Origin: CALMEC01 sp964440285
GTDB taxonomy: Bacteria > Actinomycetota > Thermoleophilia > Miltoncostaeales > Miltoncostaeaceae
Reading direction: 5' to 3'
Assembly: GCA_964440285.1 (NCBI GenBank)
Contig: CAYTRV010000006.1
Location: 1 to 29,083, forward strand
DNA: 29,083 bases
This document shows, in pieces, positions 8,432 to 15,631 of the stretch. Under the pieces are notes generated by a model that saw nothing but the letters and a program-made list of their open reading frames with translations, was not told the DNA's origin and ran no database searches. The stretch's first letter is position 1; every line of letters begins with the position of its first letter. The position numbers and the translations under genes were made by a program.

Positions 8432-9192
8432 TTCGGCGGCATCCGCCCGGCGGCGTCGAGCCTGATGACCTCGCCGTTCAGGTAGGGGTTCTCGATGATG
8501 TGCCCGACGAGGGCGGCGAACTCTTCCGGCCGGCCGAGGCGCTTCGGGTGGACCGCGTGAGCGGCGAGCACGGCCTGAACCTCGTCGCCGAGCTCAGCGA
8601 TCATCGGCGTCAGCATCGCGCCGGGGGCGATCGAAATGACCCGGATGCCGCGGCTCGCGAGGTCCCGCGCCGCCGTGAGGGTCAGCGCGGCTACCCCGCC
8701 CTTGGAGGCCGCGTACGCGGACTGGCCGACCTGGCCCTCGTACGCAGCGGTCGAGGCGGTCATGACCACCACGCCGCGGGTGCCGTCCTCATCGGGCGGG
8801 TTGTCGCTCATCGCCGCGGCCGCCAGGCGAAGGGTGTTGAACGTGCCGACGAGGTTGATCTCGATGACGTCGCGAAAGCGATCGAGGGAATGCGGACCGT
8901 CGCGTCCCAGCACACGCGCGGCGGGCAGGATGCCGGCGCAGCACACGGCGACCCGCAGCGGCGCGAGGCTCGCGGCGAGCGTCACTGCGGCGCCGACGCC
9001 CGCCTCGTCGCGCACGTCGGCCGTGGCGAACCGGGCGCGGTGGCCGAGCTCCACCGCGAGGCGGGGACCACGCGACTCCGCAAGGTCGGCGATGATCACG
9101 TGGGCGCCGGCGCCGACGAGGTGCCGGGCGGTCGCCGCTCCGAGTCCTGACGCGCCGCCGGTCACCAGGGCGCTGATGCCGTCGAGTCGCAT
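8428..9192 (-). CDS. Short-chain dehydrogenase, 3-hydroxyacyl-CoA dehydrogenase type 2-like
   Basis: 254 residues, the normal length of a classical SDR. Seen: the cofactor motif TGGASGLG (residues 11-18), CCAGI where classical members have NAG, the catalytic Ser near residue 147 (MTASTAAYEG), and the catalytic Tyr160 and Lys164 in YAASK. The C-terminal ending FAALVGHIIENPYLNGEVIRLD...RMPPK is typical of the HSD10-like 3-hydroxyacyl-CoA dehydrogenases, which act on short acyl-CoAs with NAD. The substrate is inferred. The gene converges on mutS2 (12-base gap) and diverges from the threonine ammonia-lyase gene with only 47 bases between the starts. Confidence 0.85.
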   Translation of the reverse strand: MRLDGISALVTGGASGLGAATARHLVGAGAHVIIADLAESRGPRLAVELGHRARFATADVRDEAGVGAAVTLAASLAPLRVAVCCAGILPAARVLGRDGPHSLDRFRDVIEINLVGTFNTLRLAAAAMSDNPPDEDGTRGVVVMTASTAAYEGQVGQSAYAASKGGVAALTLTAARDLASRGIRVISIAPGAMLTPMIAELGDEVQAVLAAHAVHPKRLGRPEEFAALVGHIIENPYLNGEVIRLDAAGRMPPK

Positions 9193-9214
9193 CCGGCATG
9201 CATACCACGGGGGA

Positions 9215-9227
9215 AGTACGGTGTACT
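9215..9227. promoter_or_regulatory. Palindrome AGTAC-GGT-GTACT in a divergent promoter region
   Basis: A perfect 5-base inverted repeat with a 3-base centre lies in the 47-base gap between two divergent genes. It touches the -10 box of the ilvA-type gene. It has the size and place of a small operator, but no regulator is identified. Confidence 0.35.
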
Positions 9228-9232
9228 AACGT
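9227..9232 (+). promoter_or_regulatory. -10 box of the threonine ammonia-lyase gene (leaderless)
   Basis: TAACGT ends 7 bases before the GTG start at 9240. No ribosome site is present, so the mRNA is probably leaderless. The -35 region is not recognisable. Confidence 0.4.
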
Positions 9233-9239
9233 CGTCGCC

Positions 9240-10448
9240 GTGCCCGAGACCGCGCTCGTCACGCTCGAGGAGATCCTCGCCGCCCGTGAGCGCATCCGGG
9301 GGGTGGTCCGGGCGACGGTGACGGAGCGGTTCGACAGCTTGAGTCGCGTGACGGGGCGCGAGGTGCTCCTCAAGCCGGAGCACCTTCAGCGTGCGGGCTC
9401 GTTCAAGATCCGCGGCGCGTTCAACTTCATGGAGGGGGTTCCGACGGGAGGGGCGGTCGTCGCGGCGTCGGCGGGCAATCACGCGCAGGGTGTCGCGCTC
9501 GCCGCGTCGCTCACGGGTCGCACCGCTCGGGTCTTCATGCCGGAGCGGGCTGCCCTCCCCAAGCTCTTGGCGACACGGGAGTACGGCGCGGAGGTGGTGA
9601 CGGTGCCGGGCGGGGTGGAGGAGTGCATCGCGCGCGCCCGGCACTACGCAGTCGATCGGGGCGCGACGTTCGTCCCCCCGTTCGACCACCCGGCGATCAT
9701 CGCCGGTCAGGGGACCATCGGGCTGGAGATCGCCGACGAGGCGCCGGAGGTGCGGACCGTCGTCGTCCCGATCGGTGGGGGCGGCCTGCTCGCCGGCGTG
9801 GCCTCGGCGCTTGCGGCGGTCCGGCCGGGGGTGCGGGTGGTGGGAGTGCAGGCGGAGGGGGCGAGCTCCATGCGCCGGTCGATGGCCGCCGGGCGCCTCG
9901 TCGAGGTCGAACCCGTGACGATGGCCGACGGTGTGGCGCTCCGTGCGCCGAGCGAGCTGACGTTGGCGCACGCCCGGCGGTTCGTGCACGAGGTGGTGAC
10001 GGTGTCCGAGGAGGAGATCAGCCGGGCGGTGCTGTTCCTGCTGGAGCGCGCGAAGGCGGTCGTCGAGCCGTCCGGCGCACTTCCGGTGGCGGCGCTGCTC
10101 GCGGGGAGGGTCGAGGGCGACGGCCCGGTCGTCGCGGTGCTCTCCGGCGGGAACGTCGATCCGATGCTTCTGACCCGCCTCATCGACCATGGCCTGTCGG
10201 CGGCCGCCAGGTTCATGGTGGTGCGGGTCGTCATCGACGACCGTCCCGGCGCGTTGCACCACCTGACGGGGGTGATCGCGCGGCTCGGCTTGAACGTGCT
10301 GTCGGTGGAGCACCATCGGGAGGGGATCGAGCTGCCGATCGCGAGCGTCGAGGTCCTGTTCACCCTGGAGACGCGCGACGCCGCCCACCAGGCCGAGGTG
10401 CTCACGACCCTGCAGGCGGAGGGCTACGCCGTCGACCTCGTGCGCTGA
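9240..10448 (+). CDS. ilvA: Threonine ammonia-lyase (threonine dehydratase) with ACT domain
   Basis: 402 residues. The PLP-dependent fold type II enzyme turns threonine into 2-oxobutanoate and ammonia, the first step toward isoleucine. Seen: PLP lysine Lys56 in GSFKIRGA, SAGNHAQGVA, the glycine-rich phosphate loop GGGGLLAG, and a C-terminal ACT domain from about residue 325 (MVVRVVIDDRPGALHHL). A single ACT module fits the shorter type of threonine dehydratase. Whether it is biosynthetic or catabolic cannot be decided from sequence alone. The GTG start (VPETALVTLEEI) is chosen because the -10 box is directly upstream; the frame is open a little further, to an ATG at 9198, which would cover the promoter. 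Confidence 0.9.
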   Translation: MPETALVTLEEILAARERIRGVVRATVTERFDSLSRVTGREVLLKPEHLQRAGSFKIRGAFNFMEGVPTGGAVVAASAGNHAQGVALAASLTGRTARVFMPERAALPKLLATREYGAEVVTVPGGVEECIARARHYAVDRGATFVPPFDHPAIIAGQGTIGLEIADEAPEVRTVVVPIGGGGLLAGVASALAAVRPGVRVVGVQAEGASSMRRSMAAGRLVEVEPVTMADGVALRAPSELTLAHARRFVHEVVTVSEEEISRAVLFLLERAKAVVEPSGALPVAALLAGRVEGDGPVVAVLSGGNVDPMLLTRLIDHGLSAAARFMVVRVVIDDRPGALHHLTGVIARLGLNVLSVEHHREGIELPIASVEVLFTLETRDAAHQAEVLTTLQAEGYAVDLVR

Positions 10449-10478
10449 CCGGAAGCATCCGCCCCTCCACGCCGCTGG

Positions 10479-10484
10479 CAGACT
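10479..10484 (+). promoter_or_regulatory. -10-like box before the phosphohexomutase gene
   Basis: CAGACT ends 8 bases before the GTG at 10493. It follows the same close spacing as other genes here. No clear -35 box is visible. Confidence 0.3.
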
Positions 10485-10492
10485 CAGCGCAA

Positions 10493-12154
10493 GTGAGCGT
10501 CGACCCCCAGCTGCGGGCCACCGCCGAGGCCTGGATCGCCAAGGATCCCGAACCCGAGACCCGTGCGGAGCTCGAGGGGCTCCTCGCCGCGGACGACGAC
10601 GTCGCGCTGGGCGAGCGGTTCGCCGGGCGACTGCCGTTCGGCACCGCCGGGCTCCGGGCCGCGATGCAGGCGGGGCCGATGGGGATGAACCGCGTCGTCG
10701 TGCGCGAGAGCGCCGCCGGGATCGCCCGGTACCTGCTGGCCGACATGGCCGACGCCGCCCGCCGCGGCGTGGTGATCGCACACGATGCCCGGCACCGGTC
10801 GGACGCGTTCGCCCGCGACTGCGCCGAGGTCATCGCCGCCCACGGCATCCGGGTCGTCCTCGCCGAGGCGCCGCTGCCCACCCCCGTCGGCGTGTACGCG
10901 GTGCGGGCGCTTGGCGCCGCGGCCGGCATCGTCATCACCGCGAGCCACAACCCCCCAGCCGACAACGGCCTCAAGCTCTACATGGGCGACGCCGCCCAGA
11001 TCGCGCCGCCGGTCGATCGCGACGTCGCCGCGCAGATCGACGCGGTCGCGGCGGACGGGGTCGTCACCCCCGGGGCGCTCATGCCGGCGGATGTGGAGGC
11101 GCTGCCTCACGCCATCGTCGACGCCTACGCGACGGCCACGCTGGGCCGGGTCCCGCCTCCGGCCACCGCGATCAGGATCGCCACGACCGCGATGCACGGC
11201 GTCGGCGGCGTGCTCCTCGCCGAGCTCCTCGCTGCGGCCGGGCACGCCGACGTGTATCCGGTCCCCGAGCAGTCCGCCCCCGACCCGGACTTCCCGACGG
11301 TCGGGTTCCCCAACCCGGAGGAGCCGGGCGCCACCGACCGCCTGGCCGCGCGGATTCGGGCGGTGGACGCCGACGTCGGCCTCGCGCTCGACCCGGACGC
11401 CGACCGCCTGGCGGTGCTCGTCCCGCAGCCCGGCGGCTCGCCCAGGCAGCTCACCGGTGACGAGGTGGGCGCCCTGCTCGGCGAGTGGCTCCTCGCGCAG
11501 GTCACCGACGGGCCGGGCCGCCTCGTCGTCACGACCATCGTCTCCTCGTCGCTGCTTGCGAGGATCGCCGCGCACCATGGCGCCTGTCACGAGGCGACGC
11601 TGACCGGGTTCAAGTGGCTCTCACGCCCCGCGCTCGAACACCCGGAGCTGCGCCAGGTCCTGGCCTACGAGGAGGCGATCGGCTACGCGATCGGCGCGGA
11701 CGCCCGCGACAAGGACGGGCTGTCCGCAGCGGTCGCGGTCGCGTCGATGGTCGCGTGGGAGAAGGCCGCCGGGCGGACGCTGCTCGATGCGCTCGACACG
11801 CTCCATATGCGGCATGGCGCGCACGTCACCGACAACTTCTCCGTTGCGTACGAGGGGCCCGGGTGGCGGGAGCGGCTCGACGAGACCGTCGCGGGGCTGG
11901 CCGCATCGCCACCGACGCGCGTCGGCGCCGACGCGGTCGAGGCGATCCGGTGGCTCGCTCCGGATGTCCTACGCGTCGACCTCGCGCGGGGCCTGCGGGT
12001 GCTGGTACGGCCCAGCGGGACCGAGCCGAAGCTCAAGTGCTACTGCGAGGCGGTCGAACCCGTCGAACGCGACGGGCTCGCCGCGGCGCGTGAACGGGCG
12101 CGACGCCGGCTGGCTGCGACCCGCGATGCGCTGCTGCCGCTGCTCAACCCGTGA
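10493..12154 (+). CDS. Phospho-sugar mutase (phosphoglucomutase/phosphomannomutase family)
   Basis: 553 residues, the usual length for the long bacterial alpha-D-phosphohexomutases of the PGM2-like type. Seen in order: RLPFGTAGLRA near residue 45; the phosphoserine loop TASHNPPADNGLK with catalytic Ser151; the metal loop DPDADRLAV; the sugar-recognition segment YEEAIGYAIG; and the phosphate-binding loop RPSGTEPKLKCY near the C-terminus. It interconverts hexose 1- and 6-phosphates, and the exact sugar is not set by these motifs. The reading frame continues upstream, overlapping ilvA; the GTG at 10493 begins the conserved part and follows a -10-like hexamer. Nothing is missing or broken. Confidence 0.9.
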   Translation: MSVDPQLRATAEAWIAKDPEPETRAELEGLLAADDDVALGERFAGRLPFGTAGLRAAMQAGPMGMNRVVVRESAAGIARYLLADMADAARRGVVIAHDARHRSDAFARDCAEVIAAHGIRVVLAEAPLPTPVGVYAVRALGAAAGIVITASHNPPADNGLKLYMGDAAQIAPPVDRDVAAQIDAVAADGVVTPGALMPADVEALPHAIVDAYATATLGRVPPPATAIRIATTAMHGVGGVLLAELLAAAGHADVYPVPEQSAPDPDFPTVGFPNPEEPGATDRLAARIRAVDADVGLALDPDADRLAVLVPQPGGSPRQLTGDEVGALLGEWLLAQVTDGPGRLVVTTIVSSSLLARIAAHHGACHEATLTGFKWLSRPALEHPELRQVLAYEEAIGYAIGADARDKDGLSAAVAVASMVAWEKAAGRTLLDALDTLHMRHGAHVTDNFSVAYEGPGWRERLDETVAGLAASPPTRVGADAVEAIRWLAPDVLRVDLARGLRVLVRPSGTEPKLKCYCEAVEPVERDGLAAARERARRRLAATRDALLPLLNP

Positions 12155-12170
12155 GCCGGCCTTTCGCCTG

Positions 12171-12214
12171 AGTAGCGGGGCAGGATTCGAACCTGCGACC
12201 TTTGCGGTTCTGAG
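12171..12214 (-). other. tRNA 3'-half remnant (possible old attachment site)
   Basis: Read on the minus strand, this stretch holds an anticodon-loop-like CTCAGAA, a variable region AAGGTC, a perfect T arm (GCAGG, TTCGAAT, CCTGC) and an acceptor-like CCCGCTA. It resembles the 3' half of an elongator tRNA-Met type gene. The D arm, the 5' half of the anticodon stem and the 5' acceptor strand are absent, and no CCA is encoded. A piece from the anticodon loop to the 3' end is what tRNA-targeting integrases leave behind. It is not a working tRNA, and it lacks the long variable arm of tRNA-Sec. Confidence 0.5.
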
Positions 12215-12219
12215 AACCG
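12205..12219. repeat. Perfect 15-base palindrome at the tRNA-remnant edge
   Basis: CGGTTCT-G-AGAACCG lies where the tRNA-like homology stops, between two convergent genes. It could be a terminator stem without a T tract, an operator, or a scar of recombination. Confidence 0.6.
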
Positions 12220-12276
12220 TCAAGGGTTGGGAGGCGACGGCTCATCCATGCCACCCAGACCTGGCCGGCCGAGTCG

Positions 12277-12990
12277 TCAGTCCCCGCACACCCGGAGCCG
12301 ACGCAGGCGGCAGCGCTCCCGCGTGACGCACGATCGGCGGATCTCGCGGAGCCGGTCAGAGCCGTCCCAGAGCGGCCGACGATCGCTGCGCTCCCAATCG
12401 TCCAGCAGATCCACGCCGTTGGCGTAATGCTTGAGGACGTCGTGGTCGTCGACGGCCTCCTCGACGAGCCGGCCAGCCGCGATGTGCGCGTCGACGGCGG
12501 CGACCGCCGCGTCAGCCTTGGCGAAGAGCGGCGTGCCGTCTATCTCGCAGATGACCACCTTGTCTGACTCCGCGCGTGGGTTCGGTCGGATGACCTGCAG
12601 GTCGAGCGCGATACCCCCCGGCCTCACCGCGTCGATCATCCTGCGCAGGACGTGCACGACGTCCTCAGGCTCGACGCATCAAAGCGACCACGAGAAGACG
12701 GTGATGTCGAACGACCTGGGCGCGAGCTCGATCTCGCACCCGGAGGCGACCCGGTACTCGACACGTCGGGAGAGCTCGGGCGGCAGCGATCGACGGGCAT
12801 TGCCCACGGCCTCGGCGTCGGAGTCGAAGGCCAGTACGCGGGCGGCGTCAGTAGCGATGTCGACGGTGAGACGCCCGTCGCCACAGCCGAGCTCGAGCAC
12901 GTCTCTCCCGCGGAAGTCGGCGAGCCGGCGGAGCGCTCCGAGGTGGGCCAGCTCCGGGTCGAGGACTCGGCGCGTATCCAGGTTCCCCAT
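12277..12990 (-). CDS. Class I SAM-dependent methyltransferase with in-frame UGA (candidate selenoprotein)
   Basis: From the ATG at 12990 (ribosome site GGGGGAG 5-6 bases upstream) the frame codes 103 residues, meets TGA at 12681-12679, then continues in the same frame for 133 codons to a TGA at 12277. Before the UGA: SAM motif I VLELGCGDGR (about 31-40), acidic motif LAFDSDAE, and SFDITVFSWSL. After it: CVEPEDVV, then the post-motif helix and IDAVRPGGIALDLQV, as in intact methyltransferases, and a full C-terminal region ending VCGD. Both halves show good codon bias, so the gene looks whole at 237 residues if UGA is read. The UGA precedes a Cys codon (U-C), and a strong hairpin follows at once. 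The alternative is a recent nonsense mutation. The substrate is unknown. Confidence 0.7.
12628..12678 (-). promoter_or_regulatory. SECIS-like hairpin directly after the in-frame UGA
   Basis: The minus-strand RNA just after the UGA folds into one long hairpin. UGCGUCGA pairs with UCGACGCG (8 pairs, one G-U), and after a small internal loop CCUG pairs with CAGG. After a GCG bulge, AGGACGU pairs with ACGUCCU around the five-base loop CGUGC. The loop starts 20 bases after the UGA and has G at its second place followed by U, as in bacterial SECIS elements recognised by SelB. This was folded by eye; no energy was computed. Confidence 0.55.
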
Positions 12991-13263
12991 CACTTCTCCC
13001 CCAGGTCGGGTGCCCAACCGTTGCGTTGCGGGTCGTCGAAGCCACAAGCCTAACCCTGGGATCCTCCTTCCGTGCGACGGGCTGACGATCGCGACTGAAG
13101 CCGCTGGAAGCTCGTGGACCGGTCGGGCACGCAGCACCCGCCGTGCGAGACCCACGTGGGGCGCTGAGCCCGCGAACGGGCTGGCGAGGCGTGCGGGTCG
13201 CCAGCCGCGCAGGGCGCACTCGCCGAGACCGCCCACCCTGGGCGCGCATGCCAGAATCGCGGC
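12991..13263. other. Divergent intergenic region with two competing hairpins
   Basis: 273 bases without a gene separate the methyltransferase start from the aminotransferase start. AGCCCG-CGAA-CGGGCT (13167-13182) and GGCTGGCG...CGCCAGCC (13179-13206, 12-base loop) are both perfect stems, and they share bases, so only one can form at a time. On the minus strand, TAGGCT at 13047-13052 is a possible -10 box for the methyltransferase. Confidence 0.5.
13252..13257 (+). promoter_or_regulatory. -10-like box of the aminotransferase gene
   Basis: CAGAAT ends 6 bases before the ATG at 13264, again suggesting a leaderless mRNA. The -35 region is unclear. Confidence 0.4.
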
Positions 13264-14562
13264 ATGAGCGCGACACCCGCAGCCGGTGGACCCCTTGACG
13301 AGCGGTGGCGCCGGGTCATGGCGCCCACGCTCGGCGTCGCGACGGCGATCGAGGCGGTTCGGGCCGAGGGCGTGTGGGTGGAGGCGGCCGACGGCCGCCG
13401 GTACCTCGACTTCGCATCCGGCACCGCGACGACGAACCTCGGCCACAACCACCCACGGGTCATGGCCGCGGCGCTGGAGCAGATGGAGCGGATGGTCCAC
13501 AGCGGCGGCGTCTTCCGCTACGAGTCGGCGGTGGCGCTCGCCGAGCGCCTCGCGCGGATCACCCCCGGCGACATCGGCTCCTTCTTCTTCCTGAACGGCG
13601 GCAGCGAGGCGATCGAGGGATCGGTCAAGCTTGCCCGGCGGGTCACCGGCCGCCACGGGGCTGTCGTCTTCCGCGGCGGCTTCCATGGGCGCACCCAGGG
13701 CGGCGTGGGCTACACGACATCCAAGTCGTACTACCGGGCCGGCTATGCCCCGCTCGGCGCCAGCGTCTATGTCGCGCCGTTCCCGACCCCCTTCCGGTGG
13801 GGCGTCGACATGGACGAGGCGGTCGACCGGGCCCTCGCCGGCCTCGACGACCTGCACCGTCACGAGCTGCCGGCCGACGAGACCGCCTGCTACCTCATCG
13901 AGCCGGTGCAGGGCGAGGGCGGCTACCACCCCGCCGGCACCCGGCTGCTCGAGGGACTGCGCGAGCGGGCCGACCGGCACGGCGCCCTGCTCGTGTTCGA
14001 CGAGGTCCAGACCGGCTTCGGCCGCACCGGCGAGTGGTTCGCCTCGCACACGTTCGGCGTGGCTCCCGACGTGATCGCAATGGCGAAGGGAATCGCCAAC
14101 GGGTTCCCCGTGTCGGCCATCGGCGCCTCGCCGGAGCTCATGTCGCGGTGGCCGACCGGGGCGCACGGCACGACTTTCGGCGGCAACCCCATCGCCTGCG
14201 CCGCCGGCGCCGCCGTGATCGACACCGTCGAGGACGAGGGGCTGCTCGTCCGCGGACGCGAGCTGGGCGCCCGCGCGACGCACCGCCTGAAGGCGCTGGA
14301 GGCCGAGATCCGCGAGGTCGCGCAGGTCCGCGGGCCGGGGCTGATGATCGGCGTCGAGTTCGCGGACCCCGCGACCCGGACGCCGCTCGGGGATCTCGCC
14401 GGCCGGGTCGTCGCCGCGGCGGAGGCGGAGGGGCTGATCCTGATCGACTGCTCCGCCGACGGCAACGTCGTGCGGTTCATCCCGCCGCTGGTGACGAGCG
14501 ACGAGGATCTGGACCTGGGGCTCGCCGCGTTCGAGCGCGCCGTCGCGCGGGCACTCGGGTAG
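13264..14562 (+). CDS. Class III PLP-dependent aminotransferase (4-aminobutyrate aminotransferase-like)
   Basis: 432 residues, typical for class III (omega) aminotransferases. Seen: DGRRYLDFASGTATTNLGHNHP near the N-terminus, FFLNGGSEAIEGSVKLAR (cofactor phosphate loop), GGFHGRTQG, EPVQGEGGY, the cofactor-binding Asp in VFDEVQTGFGRTG, the PLP lysine Lys275 in AMAKGIANG, and HGTTFGGNPIACAA. The closest style is 4-aminobutyrate or related omega-amino acid transaminases, but acetylornithine and other substrates cannot be excluded by motif. The ATG follows a -10-like hexamer with no ribosome site. The gene stands alone between a divergent methyltransferase and the DUF4332 gene. Confidence 0.9.
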   Translation: MSATPAAGGPLDERWRRVMAPTLGVATAIEAVRAEGVWVEAADGRRYLDFASGTATTNLGHNHPRVMAAALEQMERMVHSGGVFRYESAVALAERLARITPGDIGSFFFLNGGSEAIEGSVKLARRVTGRHGAVVFRGGFHGRTQGGVGYTTSKSYYRAGYAPLGASVYVAPFPTPFRWGVDMDEAVDRALAGLDDLHRHELPADETACYLIEPVQGEGGYHPAGTRLLEGLRERADRHGALLVFDEVQTGFGRTGEWFASHTFGVAPDVIAMAKGIANGFPVSAIGASPELMSRWPTGAHGTTFGGNPIACAAGAAVIDTVEDEGLLVRGRELGARATHRLKALEAEIREVAQVRGPGLMIGVEFADPATRTPLGDLAGRVVAAAEAEGLILIDCSADGNVVRFIPPLVTSDEDLDLGLAAFERAVARALG

Positions 14563-14608
14563 CGTTGCGCCCGCACAGACGCGCCGCGTCGCGAATCCGG
14601 GAGGCCTG

Positions 14609-15013
14609 ATGGCGAAGCTCACGACAATCGAGGGGATCGGGGATGCCGCCGCCGCGAAGCTGGTGAAGGCCAAAGTCGGCTCGACCGCCACGCTGCTGGC
14701 CCGGGCCGCGACGGCGGCGGGGCGCAGAGAACTGTCGAAGGCGTCGGGCGTCACCGAGAAGCGCCTGCTGGAATGGGTCAACCGGGCGGACCTCATGCGG
14801 ATCACCGGTGTCGGCGAAGAGTACTCGGACCTGCTCGAGGCGAGCGGGGTCGACACGGTTCCCGAGCTCGCGAAGCGCAAGCCCGCCAGCCTCGTCGCGA
14901 CCATGGCCGAGGTCAACAGCAAGAAGAAGCTCGTCCGTCAGCTCCCGACCGAAGCGAGGGTCACCGCGTGGGTGGCCCAGGCGAAAGGGCTGCCGAAGGT
15001 CGTCAAGCACTGA
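14609..15013 (+). CDS. DUF4332 helix-hairpin-helix protein
   Basis: 134 residues, starting at ATG with a good ribosome site (GGGAGG at 14599-14604). Two helix-hairpin-helix-like units can be seen: LTTIEGIGDAAAAKLVKAKV near the N-terminus and MRITGVGEEYSDLLEASGV in the middle, followed by a basic C-terminus. This fits the DUF4332 family, which is often annotated as a possible DNA-binding protein. Its role is not established. It follows the aminotransferase gene by 46 bases and could share its transcript; a TAGCGT hexamer at 14560-14565 is an alternative promoter of its own. Confidence 0.8.
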   Translation: MAKLTTIEGIGDAAAAKLVKAKVGSTATLLARAATAAGRRELSKASGVTEKRLLEWVNRADLMRITGVGEEYSDLLEASGVDTVPELAKRKPASLVATMAEVNSKKKLVRQLPTEARVTAWVAQAKGLPKVVKH

Positions 15014-15199
15014 CGGAACCGCCATGCCGAGATCAGCACGGCACTCGGTGAATCTCAGCCGGATGGACTCAGCCGCCGCTGTTCCTGGGCCGCCGGTCGG
15101 GGTGCCCTGCAGCGCCTGTGAGTCGGCGGGACCACCCGGAGACCGCGCGACACACGTCACCTTCCGGATCGCCGGCTCCCGGTAGTACGATCCGGAGCA
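15014..15199. other. Intergenic region carrying the ccmE promoter
   Basis: This 186-base stretch has no convincing gene. CCGAG and CTCGG pair around a 12-base loop soon after the DUF4332 stop and could end its transcript. At the right end, TTCCGG (15162-15167), an 18-base spacer and TACGAT (15186-15191) form a promoter whose start point would fall at the ccmE ATG. Confidence 0.45.
15162..15191 (+). promoter_or_regulatory. Leaderless promoter of ccmE
   Basis: TACGAT ends 8 bases before the ATG at 15200, with TTCCGG 18 bases upstream as a possible -35 box. There is no ribosome site between the box and the ATG. Confidence 0.5.
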
Positions 15200-15619
15200 A
15201 TGAGGTCGAAAGCACGATTCACGATCGCCCTCAGCCTCGCCGTCCTGCTCGGCGGGGCGCTGGTGTGGATGGCGATCGGCGGCTCGCTCGAGACCTACGC
15301 CGGCCCGGCGCAGGTCAAGCTTGGTGACGAGACGTACCGGTTGAACGGCGTCGTCTCGAACGGCGCGCCCACGAACGCAGCCGCCCAGGCGATCTCGGCC
15401 GAGGGCGTGCGCTTCCAGGTCGAGGACCAGGAGGACGCCAGCAAGACGGTGTGGGTGCTCTACCGCGGGGTCGTGCCCGACACGTTCCAGGCCGGCAGGG
15501 AGATCGTCGTCACCGGCAGACTCGACGGCGACACGTTCGTCGCGAAGCGGGACACGCTGCTGACCAAGTGCCCGTCGAAGTTCGAGGGAAAGAAGTCCCC
15601 CGAGCACGAAGCCACGTAG
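15200..15619 (+). CDS. ccmE: Cytochrome c maturation heme chaperone CcmE (Cys type)
   Basis: 139 residues: a basic start, one N-terminal membrane helix (about residues 8-28), then the periplasm-facing OB-fold beta barrel (VKLGDETYRLNGVV...VLYRGVVPDTFQAGREIVVTGRL). CcmE carries heme covalently and hands it to CcmF. The classical attachment motif is HxxxY. Here the site reads TKCPSKFEG, so the heme-binding residue should be Cys124, as in the CxxxY type known from archaea and sulfate reducers. The usual Tyr is Phe128, which is odd. It is the first gene of the ccm cluster, 12 bases before ccmF. Confidence 0.9.
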   Translation: MRSKARFTIALSLAVLLGGALVWMAIGGSLETYAGPAQVKLGDETYRLNGVVSNGAPTNAAAQAISAEGVRFQVEDQEDASKTVWVLYRGVVPDTFQAGREIVVTGRLDGDTFVAKRDTLLTKCPSKFEGKKSPEHEAT

Positions 15620-15631
15620 GCAGGGAAGTCC

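Noticed and set aside
12160..12250. A short plus-strand protein containing GAGFEPATF
   Set aside because: This is the known false translation of tRNA T-arm sequence, not a real gene.
12171..12290. tRNA-Sec gene next to the UGA-containing gene
   Set aside because: A UCA triplet lies in a possible loop, but base 33 would be C, there is no long variable arm, and no matching 5' acceptor strand is found. It is a tRNA 3'-half remnant.
12277..12990. Simple frameshift pseudogene for the methyltransferase
   Set aside because: The two halves are in the same frame with no indel, and both keep coding bias; only a single UGA separates them. A nonsense mutation remains possible, but a frameshift does not fit.
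15024..15185. A 53-codon plus-strand frame between DUF4332 and ccmE
   Set aside because: It has no ribosome site and poor composition, and it ends at the ccmE promoter; no support for translation.
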